Notes: generated by a model not told the origin, from the letters alone. 64,000 nt of DNA from Catenulispora sp. EB89 (GCF_041261445.1 NZ_JBGCCU010000030.1:62001-126000), one strand, 5' to 3'. Positions 1 through 7,677 are shown, counted from the first letter of the stretch. Numbers and translations: made by a program.

Positions 1-1
1 G

Positions 2-175
2 CACGTAGACCTCTTTGGCGGCGAGTACATCGGACCGCGCGGACCCGGAGAGATGCGTGGCGCACCGGCGCTCGCCGCCATGAGCCTGATCGCCCAGGAC
101 GAGTCCGTCGCCGCCGTCCTGTGGGACCAGTCTGTAGCCGCCACTGGAGTGGGGTACGAGGAGCTGTCCCGCTGA
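2..175 (+). CDS. C-terminal end of a short-chain dehydrogenase/reductase (partial)
   Basis: Only the last 57 codons are inside the window; the reading frame enters at base 2 and stops at TGA 173-175. The peptide carries YIGPRGPGEMRG followed about 25 residues later by LWDQSVAATGV. From family knowledge this is the usual tail of retinol-dehydrogenase-like SDR proteins (YGP.G..E.RG ... LW..S...TG). The Rossmann fold and the catalytic Tyr/Lys lie upstream of the window. The gene is followed by a 120-bp gap and a lipoprotein gene, so no operon partner is evident. The class call is fairly safe; the substrate is unknown. Confidence 0.6.
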   Translation, partial: HVDLFGGEYIGPRGPGEMRGAPALAAMSLIAQDESVAAVLWDQSVAATGVGYEELSR

Positions 176-298
176 CCGGTCTGATGATCCGGTCATGGTC
201 CGGCGGTGGCTCAAAAGATCCGCGAAAAAGATGGGAACCGTCGTGCGAGTCGCTGCGTCCAAATGCCAGTGACAGTGTCGGCTAGGAGATGGAGCACA

Positions 299-811
299 AT
301 GAAGCCCCTGGTGAAGACCGTGGCGACCACCGCCGTCGTGCTGGCGGGGCTCGCCGGGTGTGCCTCCCGTAGCTCGGGAGGCTCCAGCACGTCGGCAGCC
401 GGCGCGGGGAGCGGAGGCTCTTCGTCGTCGTCCTCCTCGTCGTCCGCGGGCCAGACGCCGAGCACGCCCCCTTCGAGCACCGGCCAGACCGGCACGCCGA
501 ACCCCTCGAACCCTTCGGACCCCGGCACGGTGAAGTACGTCGCGCTGCAGGGCCTGTCGCTGCAGAAGGACGGCGTCACCCTGGTCACCGAGGTGAACTG
601 GGGCGGATGCTACGACCAGCCCACGCTCGTGATCAAGAGCCAGGATGCCTCCAAGGTCGTAATCGAGGAGAAGACCGTCTCGCACTACCGCGTCGGGATG
701 ATGTGCCCCGACTTCTCCCGCAACGGCGAGGCCACCGTGAAGCTCGACGCCCCGCTGGGCTCGCGCCAGGTGATCGACGGCGTCAAGAACGTGGCCATCA
801 GCGTCAGCTGA
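299..811 (+). CDS. Small secreted lipoprotein of unknown function
   Basis: This is a 170-residue protein. I start at ATG 299, preceded by AGGAG, rather than at the in-frame ATG 206, because the signal peptide begins there: MKPLVK, a hydrophobic stretch, then the lipobox LAGC with the lipidated Cys at about residue 21. Residues 22-80 are a Ser/Gly/Thr/Pro-rich linker, as expected for a surface lipoprotein passing the cell wall. The remaining ~90 residues form a small beta-type domain with two cysteines (GGCYD and GMMCPD) that could form a disulfide. I do not recognise the domain. It is transcribed alone and ends in a strong terminator. Confidence 0.75.
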   Translation: MKPLVKTVATTAVVLAGLAGCASRSSGGSSTSAAGAGSGGSSSSSSSSSAGQTPSTPPSSTGQTGTPNPSNPSDPGTVKYVALQGLSLQKDGVTLVTEVNWGGCYDQPTLVIKSQDASKVVIEEKTVSHYRVGMMCPDFSRNGEATVKLDAPLGSRQVIDGVKNVAISVS

Positions 812-826
812 GGTCCGGCCCCCGAG

Positions 827-873
827 CGTCGGGCCCCTTCCGTAGTGCCTGGGACAACGGAAGGGGCCCGACG
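827..873 (+). terminator. Strong intrinsic terminator-like hairpin
   Basis: Arms CGTCGGGCCCCTTCCGT (827-843) and its exact complement (857-873) make a perfect 17-bp stem with a 13-nt loop, 16 nt after the lipoprotein stop. There is no T-run, which is common for actinobacterial terminators. Confidence 0.8.
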
Positions 874-1026
874 TGCTTCCCGGAGCACGAACACCTATAG
901 CGGACAACGCTATGTGTCCCTGCGTAGGCCTCCCGTATGTCTCCCGTGTAGGACCCGCGCCAAGCAGTCTCCACATGTTGCTATGCATGGCTGACACCGG
1001 CGGGTTTTTCTGGGAGGCTCATCGCC

Positions 1027-2679
1027 ATGACCGCCGACACCATCGACCCCGGCAACGGCATATCCGAGGACGCTCAGGACGTTCCGGCCGGCGCCGGTCC
1101 CCAGCAGGCCACCCGCCTCGACAGCATCCACTCCCGACTGTCCGCCGACCTGGTCGAGCGGCTCATCGGAAAGGTGGCCATCCACGGGGCGGTGGGCGGT
1201 CGGACGCAGTCCTACAGTCCGCTCACCGGTGAGCTCATCGCCGACTACCCCGCCAGCGCCCCGCAGGACGTGCGCGCCGCCTTCGCCAAGGCCCGCGCCG
1301 CGCAGCAGGAGTGGGGACGCACACACCTCTCGCACCGGACCGCAGTAGCTCGCCGCCTCCACGACTTGCTCCTGGAGCGCTCCGACCAGCTGCTCGACCT
1401 GGTGCAGATCGAGACGGGTAAGGCGCGCAAGCACGCCCTGGACGAGGTTCTGTCGGCGGCCGCGGCGACCCGGCACTATGCGTACGCCTCCCGCGGATAC
1501 ATACGCAGCAAGCGTCGGCGTGGAGTCCTGCCGGTCCTGACGAAGGTCACCGAGAACCGCATCCCCAAGGGCGTCGTCGGCGTCATCACGCCGTGGAACT
1601 ATCCGCTGGCGCTCGCTGTCTCCGACGTCATACCGGCGCTTATCGCGGGCAACGCAGTGGTGCACAAGCCGGACACGCAGACTGCGCTGACTGGACTGCG
1701 CCTGCGCGAGTTGGCCGTGCAGGCAGGGCTGCCGGAGGACTTGTGGCAGGTGGTCGTCGGCGACGGTCCGGTGGTCGGTCCTGCGGTCATCGCGGATGCC
1801 GACTACGTGGCGTTCACCGGTTCCACCGCCACCGGCCGCACAGTGGCGCAAGCGGCGGCCTCTCGGTTGATCGGTTGCTCGCTGGAGCTCGGCGGCAAGA
1901 ACGCCATGCTCGTGCTCGATGACGCCGACATCGACAAGGCGGTGTCCGGCGCGGTGCGCGGCTGCTTCTCCTCTGCAGGACAGCTCTGCATATCTATAGA
2001 GCGCATATACGTGCACTACACCAAGTACGACGAGTTCCTGTCGCGGTTCCTTACAGAGGTTCGCGCTATGCGTCTGGGATCCGGGCTCGACTACACGGCG
2101 GACATGGGCTCGCTGACCAACACCAAGCAGCTTGAGAACGTGACGCTGCATGTGGAGGACGCTAAGGCGAAGGGCGCCAAGGTGCTCTCCGGCGGACGCC
2201 GCCGTGCGGAGATCGGCCCGCTGTTCTACGAGCCGACAGTGCTCGGAGACGTCAAGAACACCATGCGCGTCTATGGCGAGGAGACCTTCGGGCCGGTGGT
2301 GTCCGTGTACTCCTTCAAGAACGAAGGCGAAGCCGTAGCGGACGCCAACAACACGCCCTATGGACTGAACGCCTCTATGTGGACGCGCGACCATAAGCGC
2401 GCACGCGAGATAGCACGCCAGCTGCACGCCGGCACCGTGAACGTCAACGAGGCATACGCCGCGGCCTGGGGGTCGGTCGACTCGCCGATGGGCGGTATGG
2501 GCCAGTCGGGCCTGGGACGTCGACACGGCGCCGAGGGCATCCTGCGCTTCACCGAGGCCCAGACCGCGGCCCGCCAGCGGCTGCTGCCGATCGCGCCCTG
2601 GTTCGGGATGTCCGAGCAGCGGTGGGGCACGCTGATGCTGCGTTCGTTGAAGCTTCTCAAGGTACTGCGGATGAAGTAG
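1027..2679 (+). CDS. gabD2: Succinate-semialdehyde dehydrogenase (NADP+), GabD2 type
   Basis: A 550-residue aldehyde dehydrogenase that by family oxidises succinic semialdehyde to succinate with NAD(P)+, the last step of GABA degradation. Visible motifs are ITPWNYP at ~187, the cofactor-loop FTGSTATG at ~263, the general base Glu287 in LELGGKN and the catalytic Cys321 in SAGQLC. ISIERIYV directly after the Cys is typical of the actinobacterial GabD2 group. ATG 1027 has GGGAGG nine bases upstream. The ~45 N-terminal residues before the fold are long for the family. It stands alone. An agmatinase-family gene and an APC permease 43 kb away could feed the same route, but nothing links them directly. 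Confidence 0.85.
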   Translation: MTADTIDPGNGISEDAQDVPAGAGPQQATRLDSIHSRLSADLVERLIGKVAIHGAVGGRTQSYSPLTGELIADYPASAPQDVRAAFAKARAAQQEWGRTHLSHRTAVARRLHDLLLERSDQLLDLVQIETGKARKHALDEVLSAAAATRHYAYASRGYIRSKRRRGVLPVLTKVTENRIPKGVVGVITPWNYPLALAVSDVIPALIAGNAVVHKPDTQTALTGLRLRELAVQAGLPEDLWQVVVGDGPVVGPAVIADADYVAFTGSTATGRTVAQAAASRLIGCSLELGGKNAMLVLDDADIDKAVSGAVRGCFSSAGQLCISIERIYVHYTKYDEFLSRFLTEVRAMRLGSGLDYTADMGSLTNTKQLENVTLHVEDAKAKGAKVLSGGRRRAEIGPLFYEPTVLGDVKNTMRVYGEETFGPVVSVYSFKNEGEAVADANNTPYGLNASMWTRDHKRAREIARQLHAGTVNVNEAYAAAWGSVDSPMGGMGQSGLGRRHGAEGILRFTEAQTAARQRLLPIAPWFGMSEQRWGTLMLRSLKLLKVLRMK

Positions 2680-2797
2680 CTGTTTGTGGATCGGCTGTTT
2701 CGCGAAGTGGTGCTTCGTGGCGCGGCCGTTCCGCAGAACGGGTGACGCCGCGACCGTTTGGTTCCGATTGTCGGTGCCGAGGGTTACGGTGGTGATC

Positions 2798-2841
2798 TGA
2801 CGTCACCCAAGGTCACCGACCTCCTCCTCTGTGACGTCACC
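2798..2841 (+). promoter_or_regulatory. Paired TGACGTCACC direct repeats before the WXG100 pair
   Basis: TGACGTCACC occurs at 2798-2807 and again at 2832-2841. Each copy contains the 8-bp palindrome TGACGTCA, and the copies are 34 bp apart, close to three helical turns. They lie just upstream of the WXG100 start, so they look like a dimer-of-dimers operator. The binding protein is unknown. Confidence 0.45.
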
Positions 2842-2870
2842 GCATCGCACCAGAGGGGATGGTGATCCGC

Positions 2871-3245
2871 ATGACGGAACCCGCCTCGTCCGCCTTCGCA
2901 CCCGCACCCGCACCCGGCGGCGCGGCGTCCGGGGGGCCGGCTCAGTTCGGCGCGACCCTGGACGTCATGGCCCAGGCCGCCGCGCACGTCGGCACGGTCA
3001 ACGAGGAGATCGCCGCCCTGCTGGCCACGCTGCTGGCCCAGCTGGAGCCGATCGCCTCGACCTGGAAGGGCGCCGCCTCCGGCGCGTTCCAGAACCTGCA
3101 CCAGCGCTGGAACGCCGACGCGCGCAAGCTCAACGCGGCGCTCGGCGGGATCGCGGAGTCCCTGTCCGGCACCCACCGCCGCTACTCGGCGGCTGAGGAG
3201 TCGAACACCACCGCCGTCAACCGCGTCGCCGGCCTGATCGGCTGA
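2871..3245 (+). CDS. WXG100 family type VII secretion target, first of a pair
   Basis: A 124-residue helical-hairpin protein of the ESAT-6/CFP-10 superfamily. The turn motif W-K-G sits in STWKGAASGAF near residue 65, and a C-terminal YSAAE fits the YxxxD/E export signal recognised by the EccC ATPase. The 25 N-terminal residues are Ala/Pro/Gly-rich. I choose ATG 2871, because ATG 2859 (four residues longer) leaves almost no room after GAGGGG. The second WXG100 gene follows after 13 bp, so the two probably form an EsxA/EsxB-like heterodimer. No EccC or other secretion-machine gene is in the window. Confidence 0.85.
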   Translation: MTEPASSAFAPAPAPGGAASGGPAQFGATLDVMAQAAAHVGTVNEEIAALLATLLAQLEPIASTWKGAASGAFQNLHQRWNADARKLNAALGGIAESLSGTHRRYSAAEESNTTAVNRVAGLIG

Positions 3246-3258
3246 AGGGGGACTCGCG

Positions 3259-3555
3259 ATGAGCTACGGAGGCGAGCTGCTCGTCCACGCCGAGACGCTG
3301 TCCTCGGCGTCGCAGAACGTGGCGGCGGCGCACAACGAGCTGAACAGCAAGCTGCATGATCTGCGGACACTGCTGAATCCGCTGACGCAGACCTGGAGTG
3401 GGCAGGCGGCTGCGGACTACCAGGAGCGGCAGCGACAGTGGGACCAGGCGCAGGCGGATCTGAACGAGGTGCTGCAGCAGATCGGGAAGGTGTTGGAGGT
3501 CGCGCAGCAGCAGTACGGGGACGCCGAGCGGGCGAACATCGACGTGTGGGCTTAG
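3259..3555 (+). CDS. WXG100 family type VII secretion target, second of a pair
   Basis: A 98-residue protein, the canonical WXG100 length. W-S-G is at the centre (TWSGQAAADY, about residue 45), and the C-terminus has YGDAE matching the YxxxD/E secretion signal. GGGGGAC precedes ATG 3259 at good spacing. It lies 13 bp behind the first WXG100 gene and is almost certainly co-transcribed and co-secreted with it. These are the only free-standing WXG100 genes here. The RHS protein at 51.9-56.6 kb carries its own WXG-like N-terminus and may use the same system. Confidence 0.88.
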   Translation: MSYGGELLVHAETLSSASQNVAAAHNELNSKLHDLRTLLNPLTQTWSGQAAADYQERQRQWDQAQADLNEVLQQIGKVLEVAQQQYGDAERANIDVWA

Positions 3556-3707
3556 GCGGCGTGAGGCGGAGCGGGGCTGGGTGGGGCAGGGCCGGGACAG
3601 GGCCTGGACAGTGCGGGGCGTCTTCGCGAGGCGTCGCGATCGGCCGTCCGGGTCCGCATCACAAGACCGGCTGGACCGGAACGCGGACGCCGTGGCACGA
3701 TGACGGC

Positions 3708-3773
3708 ATGCTCGCAACCCGCCGATTTTTCTATGGCTACGGACCTGGGTCCCTAGTCATCGTCGGCTGCTGA
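3708..3773 (+). CDS. Phe/Tyr-rich leader peptide upstream of chorismate mutase
   Basis: A 21-codon reading frame from ATG 3708 to TGA 3771-3773. It contains RRFFYGYG, so two Phe and two Tyr codons fall within five codons (3726-3740). It is followed at once by an attenuator-like hairpin (3785-3831) and then by chorismate mutase at 3887. This is the arrangement of ribosome-mediated attenuation: charged tRNA-Phe/Tyr lets the ribosome read through and the downstream hairpin form, while starvation stalls it at FFY. The GGACC/GGTCC self-complementary stretch at 3741-3752 overlaps the peptide codons. The ribosome-binding site is weak. Function as a regulatory leader is inferred, but position and composition support it well. 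Confidence 0.75.
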   Translation: MLATRRFFYGYGPGSLVIVGC

Positions 3774-3784
3774 GCAGAACCAAG

Positions 3785-3831
3785 CCAACGAGCGCCTCGG
3801 ACCCCTCCCGGTTCGGGGCGCTCGCCGTTGG
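3785..3831 (+). promoter_or_regulatory. Attenuator-like hairpin between leader peptide and chorismate mutase
   Basis: CCAACG-AGCGCC (3785-3796) pairs with GGCGCTCGCCGTTGG (3817-3831) with a 3-nt bulge. GGACCC at 3799-3804 inside the loop side is complementary to GGGTCC at 3747-3752 in the leader, which would provide a competing anti-terminator pairing. There is no U-tract, so termination could be U-independent. Confidence 0.6.
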
Positions 3832-3886
3832 TGCGGGGGCTTCCGAGCCGGTGGGAGACCGGGCCGAGCCCGAGGAGCCCTGTCAC

Positions 3887-4336
3887 ATGACCGCCAGCGC
3901 CACTGCCGACTCCGCGTCCGCCGGATCCACTGACTCTTCCGCTTCCGACCTTGCTGCGTCGGGGGAGGCCTTGGTGTCCGTATCTGTCCCTGCCCCTGTC
4001 CCCGTTCCTGGAACGGCATCCCTCTTGGTCTCCGGGGCGGGCGGCCCCAGCGGCCCCAGCGGTTCCAGCGATGCTGAGCACGTCGGCCAACCCACGCCGG
4101 CCGGCGTCCGGTCCGGCCGTGCCCAGATCGATGACCTCGACGCGCGCATCCTCGCCATGATCACCGAGCGCATCAGTACCGCCGCCGACATCCAGACCGC
4201 ACGTATCGCGGAGGGCGGCCGCCGGCTGGACCTCAAGCGCGAGACCGAGATCATCGCCCGCTACCGGCAGGCGCTCGGCCGGCCCGGTGTGACGGTCGCG
4301 ATGGCGGTGCTGGAACTGTGCCGAGGCCGCGTCTGA
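3887..4336 (+). CDS. Chorismate mutase, AroQ (all-helical) type
   Basis: A 149-residue protein converting chorismate to prephenate, the first committed step to Phe and Tyr. The AroQ domain is the last ~72 residues: IDDLDARILAMITERI is helix 1 with its catalytic Arg, DLKRETEIIARYR covers the middle helix, and it ends in LELCRGRV. Residues 1-75 are an Ala/Ser/Pro-rich, low-complexity extension not needed for the fold. ATG 3887 is supported by GAGGAG at 3872-3877. An in-frame GTG at 3851 has no such site and is shadowed by the hairpin. The leader peptide and hairpin upstream indicate control by aromatic amino acid supply. Prephenate dehydratase and dehydrogenase are not in the window. Confidence 0.85.
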   Translation: MTASATADSASAGSTDSSASDLAASGEALVSVSVPAPVPVPGTASLLVSGAGGPSGPSGSSDAEHVGQPTPAGVRSGRAQIDDLDARILAMITERISTAADIQTARIAEGGRRLDLKRETEIIARYRQALGRPGVTVAMAVLELCRGRV

Positions 4337-4620
4337 GGTGCGCTTGAGGTATGCGTGGGATGCCTGCGGGGCGGGTCCGGGGCGGGTCCGGGGCGCTGCG
4401 CGGCACGCCGCGGGCGCTTTCCCCGAACCTGCCACGAACCTTGCGCGCGAGCCGTAACCGCCGGGTCGCCGGATCGTTGAACCGCTCGAATCACCGGTGC
4501 GGATCGCGGAGCCCGGTCGGCGCTCCACGCTCATGCGCCCGACCGGTGAAGGCGATGTGGGACACCTCGCCGGTGCCAGTGGTCCACCGCAGGGGACAGC
4601 GGGCCGGCCACCAGGGAAAA

Positions 4621-4656
4621 CGGCGGCTGCCCCGGGGACGCCCGGGACAGCCGCCG
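4621..4656. terminator. Bidirectional terminator-like hairpin between convergent genes
   Basis: CGGCGGCTG (4621-4629) pairs with CAGCCGCCG (4648-4656), and the CCCCGGG/CCCGGG interior extends the stem. It lies between chorismate mutase (plus) and the minus-strand gene ending at 4671. The ~280 bp before it contain a short GGCGGGTCCGG duplication and no gene I can support. Confidence 0.7.
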
Positions 4657-4670
4657 CAGCACCGCGTGAA

Positions 4671-5105
4671 TCAGACGGTGTACTTCTCGACGATCTTGCC
4701 CAGCTTCGGCAGCGCCTTCTCGATGTTGTCGACGCCCTTCGGACGGACCTGCTCGTACGCCTTCCGCAGCGTCGCGCGGTCCGACTGCGCGGCCCGGTCA
4801 TCCGTCACACCCAGCAGCGCGTTCGACACCTCCGGCCCCCTCCCGGCCAGGTAGTCGCCGAACGAACCGCCACCGGCGGACACGAAGTCCTCGTGGAACG
4901 GCTCCAGCCGAGCCACGAAGTCGTCGACCAGGGTGTCCACGGCATCCAGGATGATGCCGGACTTGAACGCGGTGACGACCTTGTAGGCGCCCTTCACCAC
5001 CAGCCCCGAGTCCTTGACCTGCTCATCGATGAGCTGCACGCAGTCCTTCACGACCTGCGGGCGGTTGGTCGGATTGAGGAGGCTCTCCTGCAGAGTCTGT
5101 CCCAT
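4671..5105 (-). CDS. Conserved hypothetical protein (DUF6918-like)
   Basis: A 144-residue soluble, mostly helical protein. The N-terminus TLQESLLNP...VVKDCVQLIDEQV and the middle ...VDTLVDDFVARLEPFHEDF followed by FGDYLAGRG resemble a small actinobacterial family of unknown function that I associate with DUF6918. That name is from memory and should be treated as tentative. There is no signal peptide, membrane segment or catalytic motif. ATG 5105 has GAGGAC eight bases upstream. It is transcribed alone, convergent with chorismate mutase and divergent from the thioesterase. Coding looks real from the codon pattern and start signal; function is unknown. Confidence 0.65.
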   Translation of the reverse strand: MGQTLQESLLNPTNRPQVVKDCVQLIDEQVKDSGLVVKGAYKVVTAFKSGIILDAVDTLVDDFVARLEPFHEDFVSAGGGSFGDYLAGRGPEVSNALLGVTDDRAAQSDRATLRKAYEQVRPKGVDNIEKALPKLGKIVEKYTV

Positions 5106-5340
5106 TGTTTATGTCCTCGAACGCGGTAGAGGGACGACCGCAACGGACCGGACGCACGGCCCGGGGCCCGACGTGCGGCCGAGTAGTGAGCGCTTAGGTT
5201 ACCGTAACGCGACCGGCCGCCAAGACGCGTTCCGCCACCTCGCCCTCAGATGTCTGAGACCCGGCCCCCACCCCCGCAACCCCACAAAAACCCCACCGGG
5301 CCAACCCCACCACGCCCACGCACCCCCCTATCGTGTGACC

Positions 5341-5841
5341 GTGAGCACCCCCCAACCCCCGGCACCCCTGACCCCCGCCGAAGCAGCCGAAATCCTCGCC
5401 GAAAACTTCGCCCCCTGGATCCAAGCCCTCAACCTCAAAGTCGAGAAAACAACCCCCACCACCACAACCCTCCGCCTCCCCTGGAACCAGGACCTAGCCT
5501 GCGAAGGCGGCACCCTCTGCGGCCAAGCCCTGATGGCGGCAGCGGACACCGCGACGGTCCTGGCCATCAGCGCGGCCCGCGGCGCCTTCTGCCCGATGAC
5601 GACGGTCCAGCAGAACACCACGTTCCAACGGCCGATCAAGGAGGCGGACGTCCTCATCACGGCCCGGGTGACGAAGCTGGGGCGGACGCTGGCTTTCACC
5701 GATGTCACGATGACGCCGGCGCCGACGGTTGGTGAGGGAGCGGGCGCGGGAGCAGAGTCGGCGGCTGCGGCGGAAGCGACAGAGGCACAGCTGGCCTCGC
5801 CGGCAGCACACGCCACAACCGTGTACGCGCTCCTCGCCTGA
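5341..5841 (+). CDS. PaaI-family hotdog-fold thioesterase
   Basis: A 166-residue protein of the PaaI/YdiI thioesterase class, which hydrolyses acyl-CoA thioesters. Support comes from GGTLCGQALMAAADTATVLA near residue 60, the place of the usual G..HGG...A..D hotdog helix, and from TTVQQNTTFQRPI followed by LITARVTKLGRTLAFTDV, the standard strand pattern. The usual His-Gly-Gly is replaced by Leu-Cys-Gly. I start at GTG 5341; GTG 5335 is equally possible. The last ~35 residues hold an Ala/Glu-rich insertion before TVYALLA. The first ~120 bp of the gene are unusually C/A-rich compared with the rest. It is monocistronic; the substrate is unknown. Confidence 0.75.
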   Translation: MSTPQPPAPLTPAEAAEILAENFAPWIQALNLKVEKTTPTTTTLRLPWNQDLACEGGTLCGQALMAAADTATVLAISAARGAFCPMTTVQQNTTFQRPIKEADVLITARVTKLGRTLAFTDVTMTPAPTVGEGAGAGAESAAAAEATEAQLASPAAHATTVYALLA

Positions 5842-5917
5842 CCACCCAGCCTCGCCGCACCCACCAAAACAGTGGCGCAACGCCCACCGCGGACCTGATA
5901 TCGTTTCTACGTCCCGA

Positions 5918-5989
5918 GCCCCCGTAGCTCAGGGGATAGAGCACCGCCCTCCGGAGGCGGGTGCGTAGGTTCGAATCCTACCGGGGGCA
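5918..5989 (+). tRNA. tRNA-Arg (anticodon CCG)
   Basis: A full cloverleaf is readable. The acceptor GCCCCCG (5918-5924) pairs with CGGGGGC (5982-5988); the D arm is GCTC...GAGC; the anticodon stem CCGCC/GGCGG carries loop CTCCGGA with anticodon CCG; the T arm GTAGG TTCGAAT CCTAC is intact. CCA is not encoded. A terminator follows, and behind it lies about 1.2 kb of decayed DNA, which suggests past insertion next to the tRNA. I found no second copy of the tRNA 3' end that would mark an att site. Confidence 0.95.
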
Positions 5990-6011
5990 CGCATGTTCAA
6001 CAGGCATTTTA

Positions 6012-6040
6012 GGTCCTTCACCTGCGTGAAGGGCCATTTT
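6012..6040 (+). terminator. Terminator after tRNA-Arg
   Basis: GGTCCTTCAC (6012-6021), loop CTGC, GTGAAGGGCC (6026-6035), then ATTTT. The 10-bp stem contains one G-T pair and is followed by a short T run, a classical intrinsic terminator. Confidence 0.85.
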
Positions 6041-6223
6041 CATGCCGGGATCGTATGACACGGTGTGATGTCGTGAGCCAGGTTATGACCGAGACCGTGC
6101 TCGAATCGTGCCTGAGTGCGGTCACGACACGAAGAGCCCAGGGCTGGGACGCAGCCCAGGCAGGTGCCCACGTCGGCCGGCTTCGATCAAGCGGCCACTT
6201 GGTACTGCTCTTAAGCTCGGAGC

Positions 6224-6575
6224 ATGCGCGAGATGTCGCAGGCTGCCCGGCAACTACTGGAAGGCCTGGTCGCTCGACGAACTGATGCGCCTTGACTTCT
6301 GCACGCTGCATGGGTCGCCAAGGCCGACCCGGAGCATCGCATCACAGACTCGGACCTGCGTGTGCTGATACCTGACGTGTGGATGTTCCACGACGCACCC
6401 GAGCGTGCGATCGGCACCGCAGCGTGGCTCGGCATGTTCCGCGCAGCAGGATTCGTGGCACAGCCCGACAGCATTCCCGCGCCCACCCGGGCTCTTATTA
6501 TCTACCGCGGCGCACCCCAAGAACGGTGCCGTGGCATGGTCTGGAGCCTGAATATCGAAAAGGCGCGCGAGTTCC
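6224..6575 (+). pseudogene. Remnant of a YRG-motif protein, interrupted by a stop
   Basis: The frame opens at ATG 6224, hits TGA at 6293-6295 after 23 codons, then continues in the same frame with protein-like sequence: LLHAAWVAKADPEH, WMFHDAPERAIG, WLGMFRAAGF, and ALIIYRGAPQ followed by RGMVWSLNIEKAREF. The YRG ... RGM.W ... A..F layout recalls small actinobacterial and phage proteins of unknown function, and loosely the R-G-S-W spacing of ADP-ribosyltransferase-like folds. Homology fades near 6575, where it runs into an opposite-strand remnant. GC content is lower than in the flanking genes, consistent with foreign origin. It is not a functional gene as it stands. Confidence 0.5.
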
Positions 6576-6579
6576 GCGA

Positions 6580-6850
6580 TGGCTGCGATCGACGCGGGAG
6601 AGTTGTGGTCCGTGTCGGCGGCAGCGAAGTAGAGGCGTCCCTCGTCGTCCTTCAGCTCGTGACAGGAGATATGCAGAAGGAGGACATCGTCCCGGCTGCG
6701 GTTGTGGAAGAAGCGCTCCACAGCCCGGCTGATTTGGTGCGAAGGCTCGTCGATCAGTTGCTCGACGTGGAAGTCGCCGATCGCGGAGCTGGCCAAGACT
6801 TCAGCCAGCCCGACCGCGTTTCGAGCTGGCTCTGCTGTCGCTGGAGGCGT
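6580..6850 (-). pseudogene. Fragment of a caspase-like (peptidase C14) protein
   Basis: On the minus strand about 85 codons read NAVGLAEVLASSAIGDF, then FHVEQLIDE..., then RAVERFFHNRSRDDVLLLHIS, CHELKDDEGRLYFAAADTD. From family knowledge this matches the first half of bacterial caspase-like proteases, where the segment DDVLLLYFSCHG carries the catalytic His; here Gly after His is Glu. The N-terminal strand (ALLVG..Y) and the entire half with the catalytic Cys are missing, and both ends run into unrelated sequence. Intact relatives are long fusions with NACHT/WD40 or other signalling modules. I read this as a leftover of such a gene. Confidence 0.6.
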
Positions 6851-7268
6851 TCGTCGACTCGATGGTCCGGCCGTCCACGGTGATTTTCACGGATCGAAGT
6901 GGGCGGTGTTGCATCCATGTCTCGACGCTGTGGAACACGGAACGTAACAACGACGGAGCGAGGCTGACAGCGAGCGCTGCAGCGGCGAACGCCTCGCCGG
7001 CCTTCGCCCCTCCCGGATCGAGCCGGTCCGGCCCGGGGATACGTCGATCACGTCGGATTCAGGAGCTCGCTACGTGGACGTGCCGTCGGATCTGACAATT
7101 CGTCTTCGTTGACATCGGCGTTCGCCATCAACTGCAGGTAGAGGCTGTGCTCCGAGCTCATCCGGCTGCCCAAAACTGACGGAAGACCAGTGTAAGCACT
7201 CTGGCTGACATTCGACGGCCGTGACGTCGGATGGCGGCCCTGCGGCGCGAGGTCAGCGTGCCGGCGCC
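6851..7268. other. Non-coding or decayed stretch, nothing recognised
   Basis: I see no reading frame with protein-like composition, no good start signal and no clear hairpin in these ~420 bp. Codon periodicity is lost, as in the remnants to the left. It probably belongs to the same decayed segment behind tRNA-Arg. Confidence 0.5.
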
Positions 7269-7646
7269 TCAGGCCTGCCCGGTCACCACGTCCACTCGGT
7301 CGGGGTAGAACGCGACGTGTCCGGCGATCGGCGCCACTGCGTCATACGGTGCGCGGTAGGTCCAGATCGCGTCGGTCAGCGGGCCGTCGGGCAGGGCGAC
7401 GGTGTAGTAGGACGCCTCGCCCTTGTAGGGGCAGTAGGTCTTGGTGGTGCTGTCCGTCAGCAGGCTCTGGTCGACGTCGGCCAGCGGGATGTAGTGCACC
7501 GGCGGGTAGTTGGCCTCGCGTAGCGTCAGGGCCTTGGTGGTGTCGGCCAGGACGTGCGTGTCGACGCGGGCCACGACGCGGGCGCCGGTGGGCTCGATGG
7601 TGATCGGGTGGTCGGGTCCGGGGATCTTGGGCTCCGGTGTGGTCAT
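7269..7646 (-). CDS. DUF427 domain-containing protein
   Basis: A 125-residue protein fully covered by the DUF427 beta-barrel fold. Visible marks are RVDTHVLADTTKALTLREANYPPVHYIP near residue 25-55 (family pattern: G..va.s..al.l.E..yP.v.Y.P...V), the signature TYCPYKGEASYY near residue 88 and the ending GHVAFYPDRVDV. The family is common in actinobacteria and without a settled function. It sits 31 bp behind the VOC gene on the same strand, so the two form an operon transcribed away from the SDR cluster and reading from an operator-bearing intergenic region. Confidence 0.88.
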   Translation of the reverse strand: MTTPEPKIPGPDHPITIEPTGARVVARVDTHVLADTTKALTLREANYPPVHYIPLADVDQSLLTDSTTKTYCPYKGEASYYTVALPDGPLTDAIWTYRAPYDAVAPIAGHVAFYPDRVDVVTGQA

Positions 7647-7677
7647 GTTGTGCTCCTGTTCGCGGTGGATCGGCGCT

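Noticed and set aside
910-2526. Long minus-strand frame opposite the aldehyde dehydrogenase
   Set aside because: It is the antisense of a clear GabD2 gene with composition typical of shadow frames (His/Arg/Gly/Val) and no motifs.
5918-7268. An intact integrative element at tRNA-Arg
   Set aside because: No integrase, excisionase or second attachment site is readable; only decayed fragments remain.
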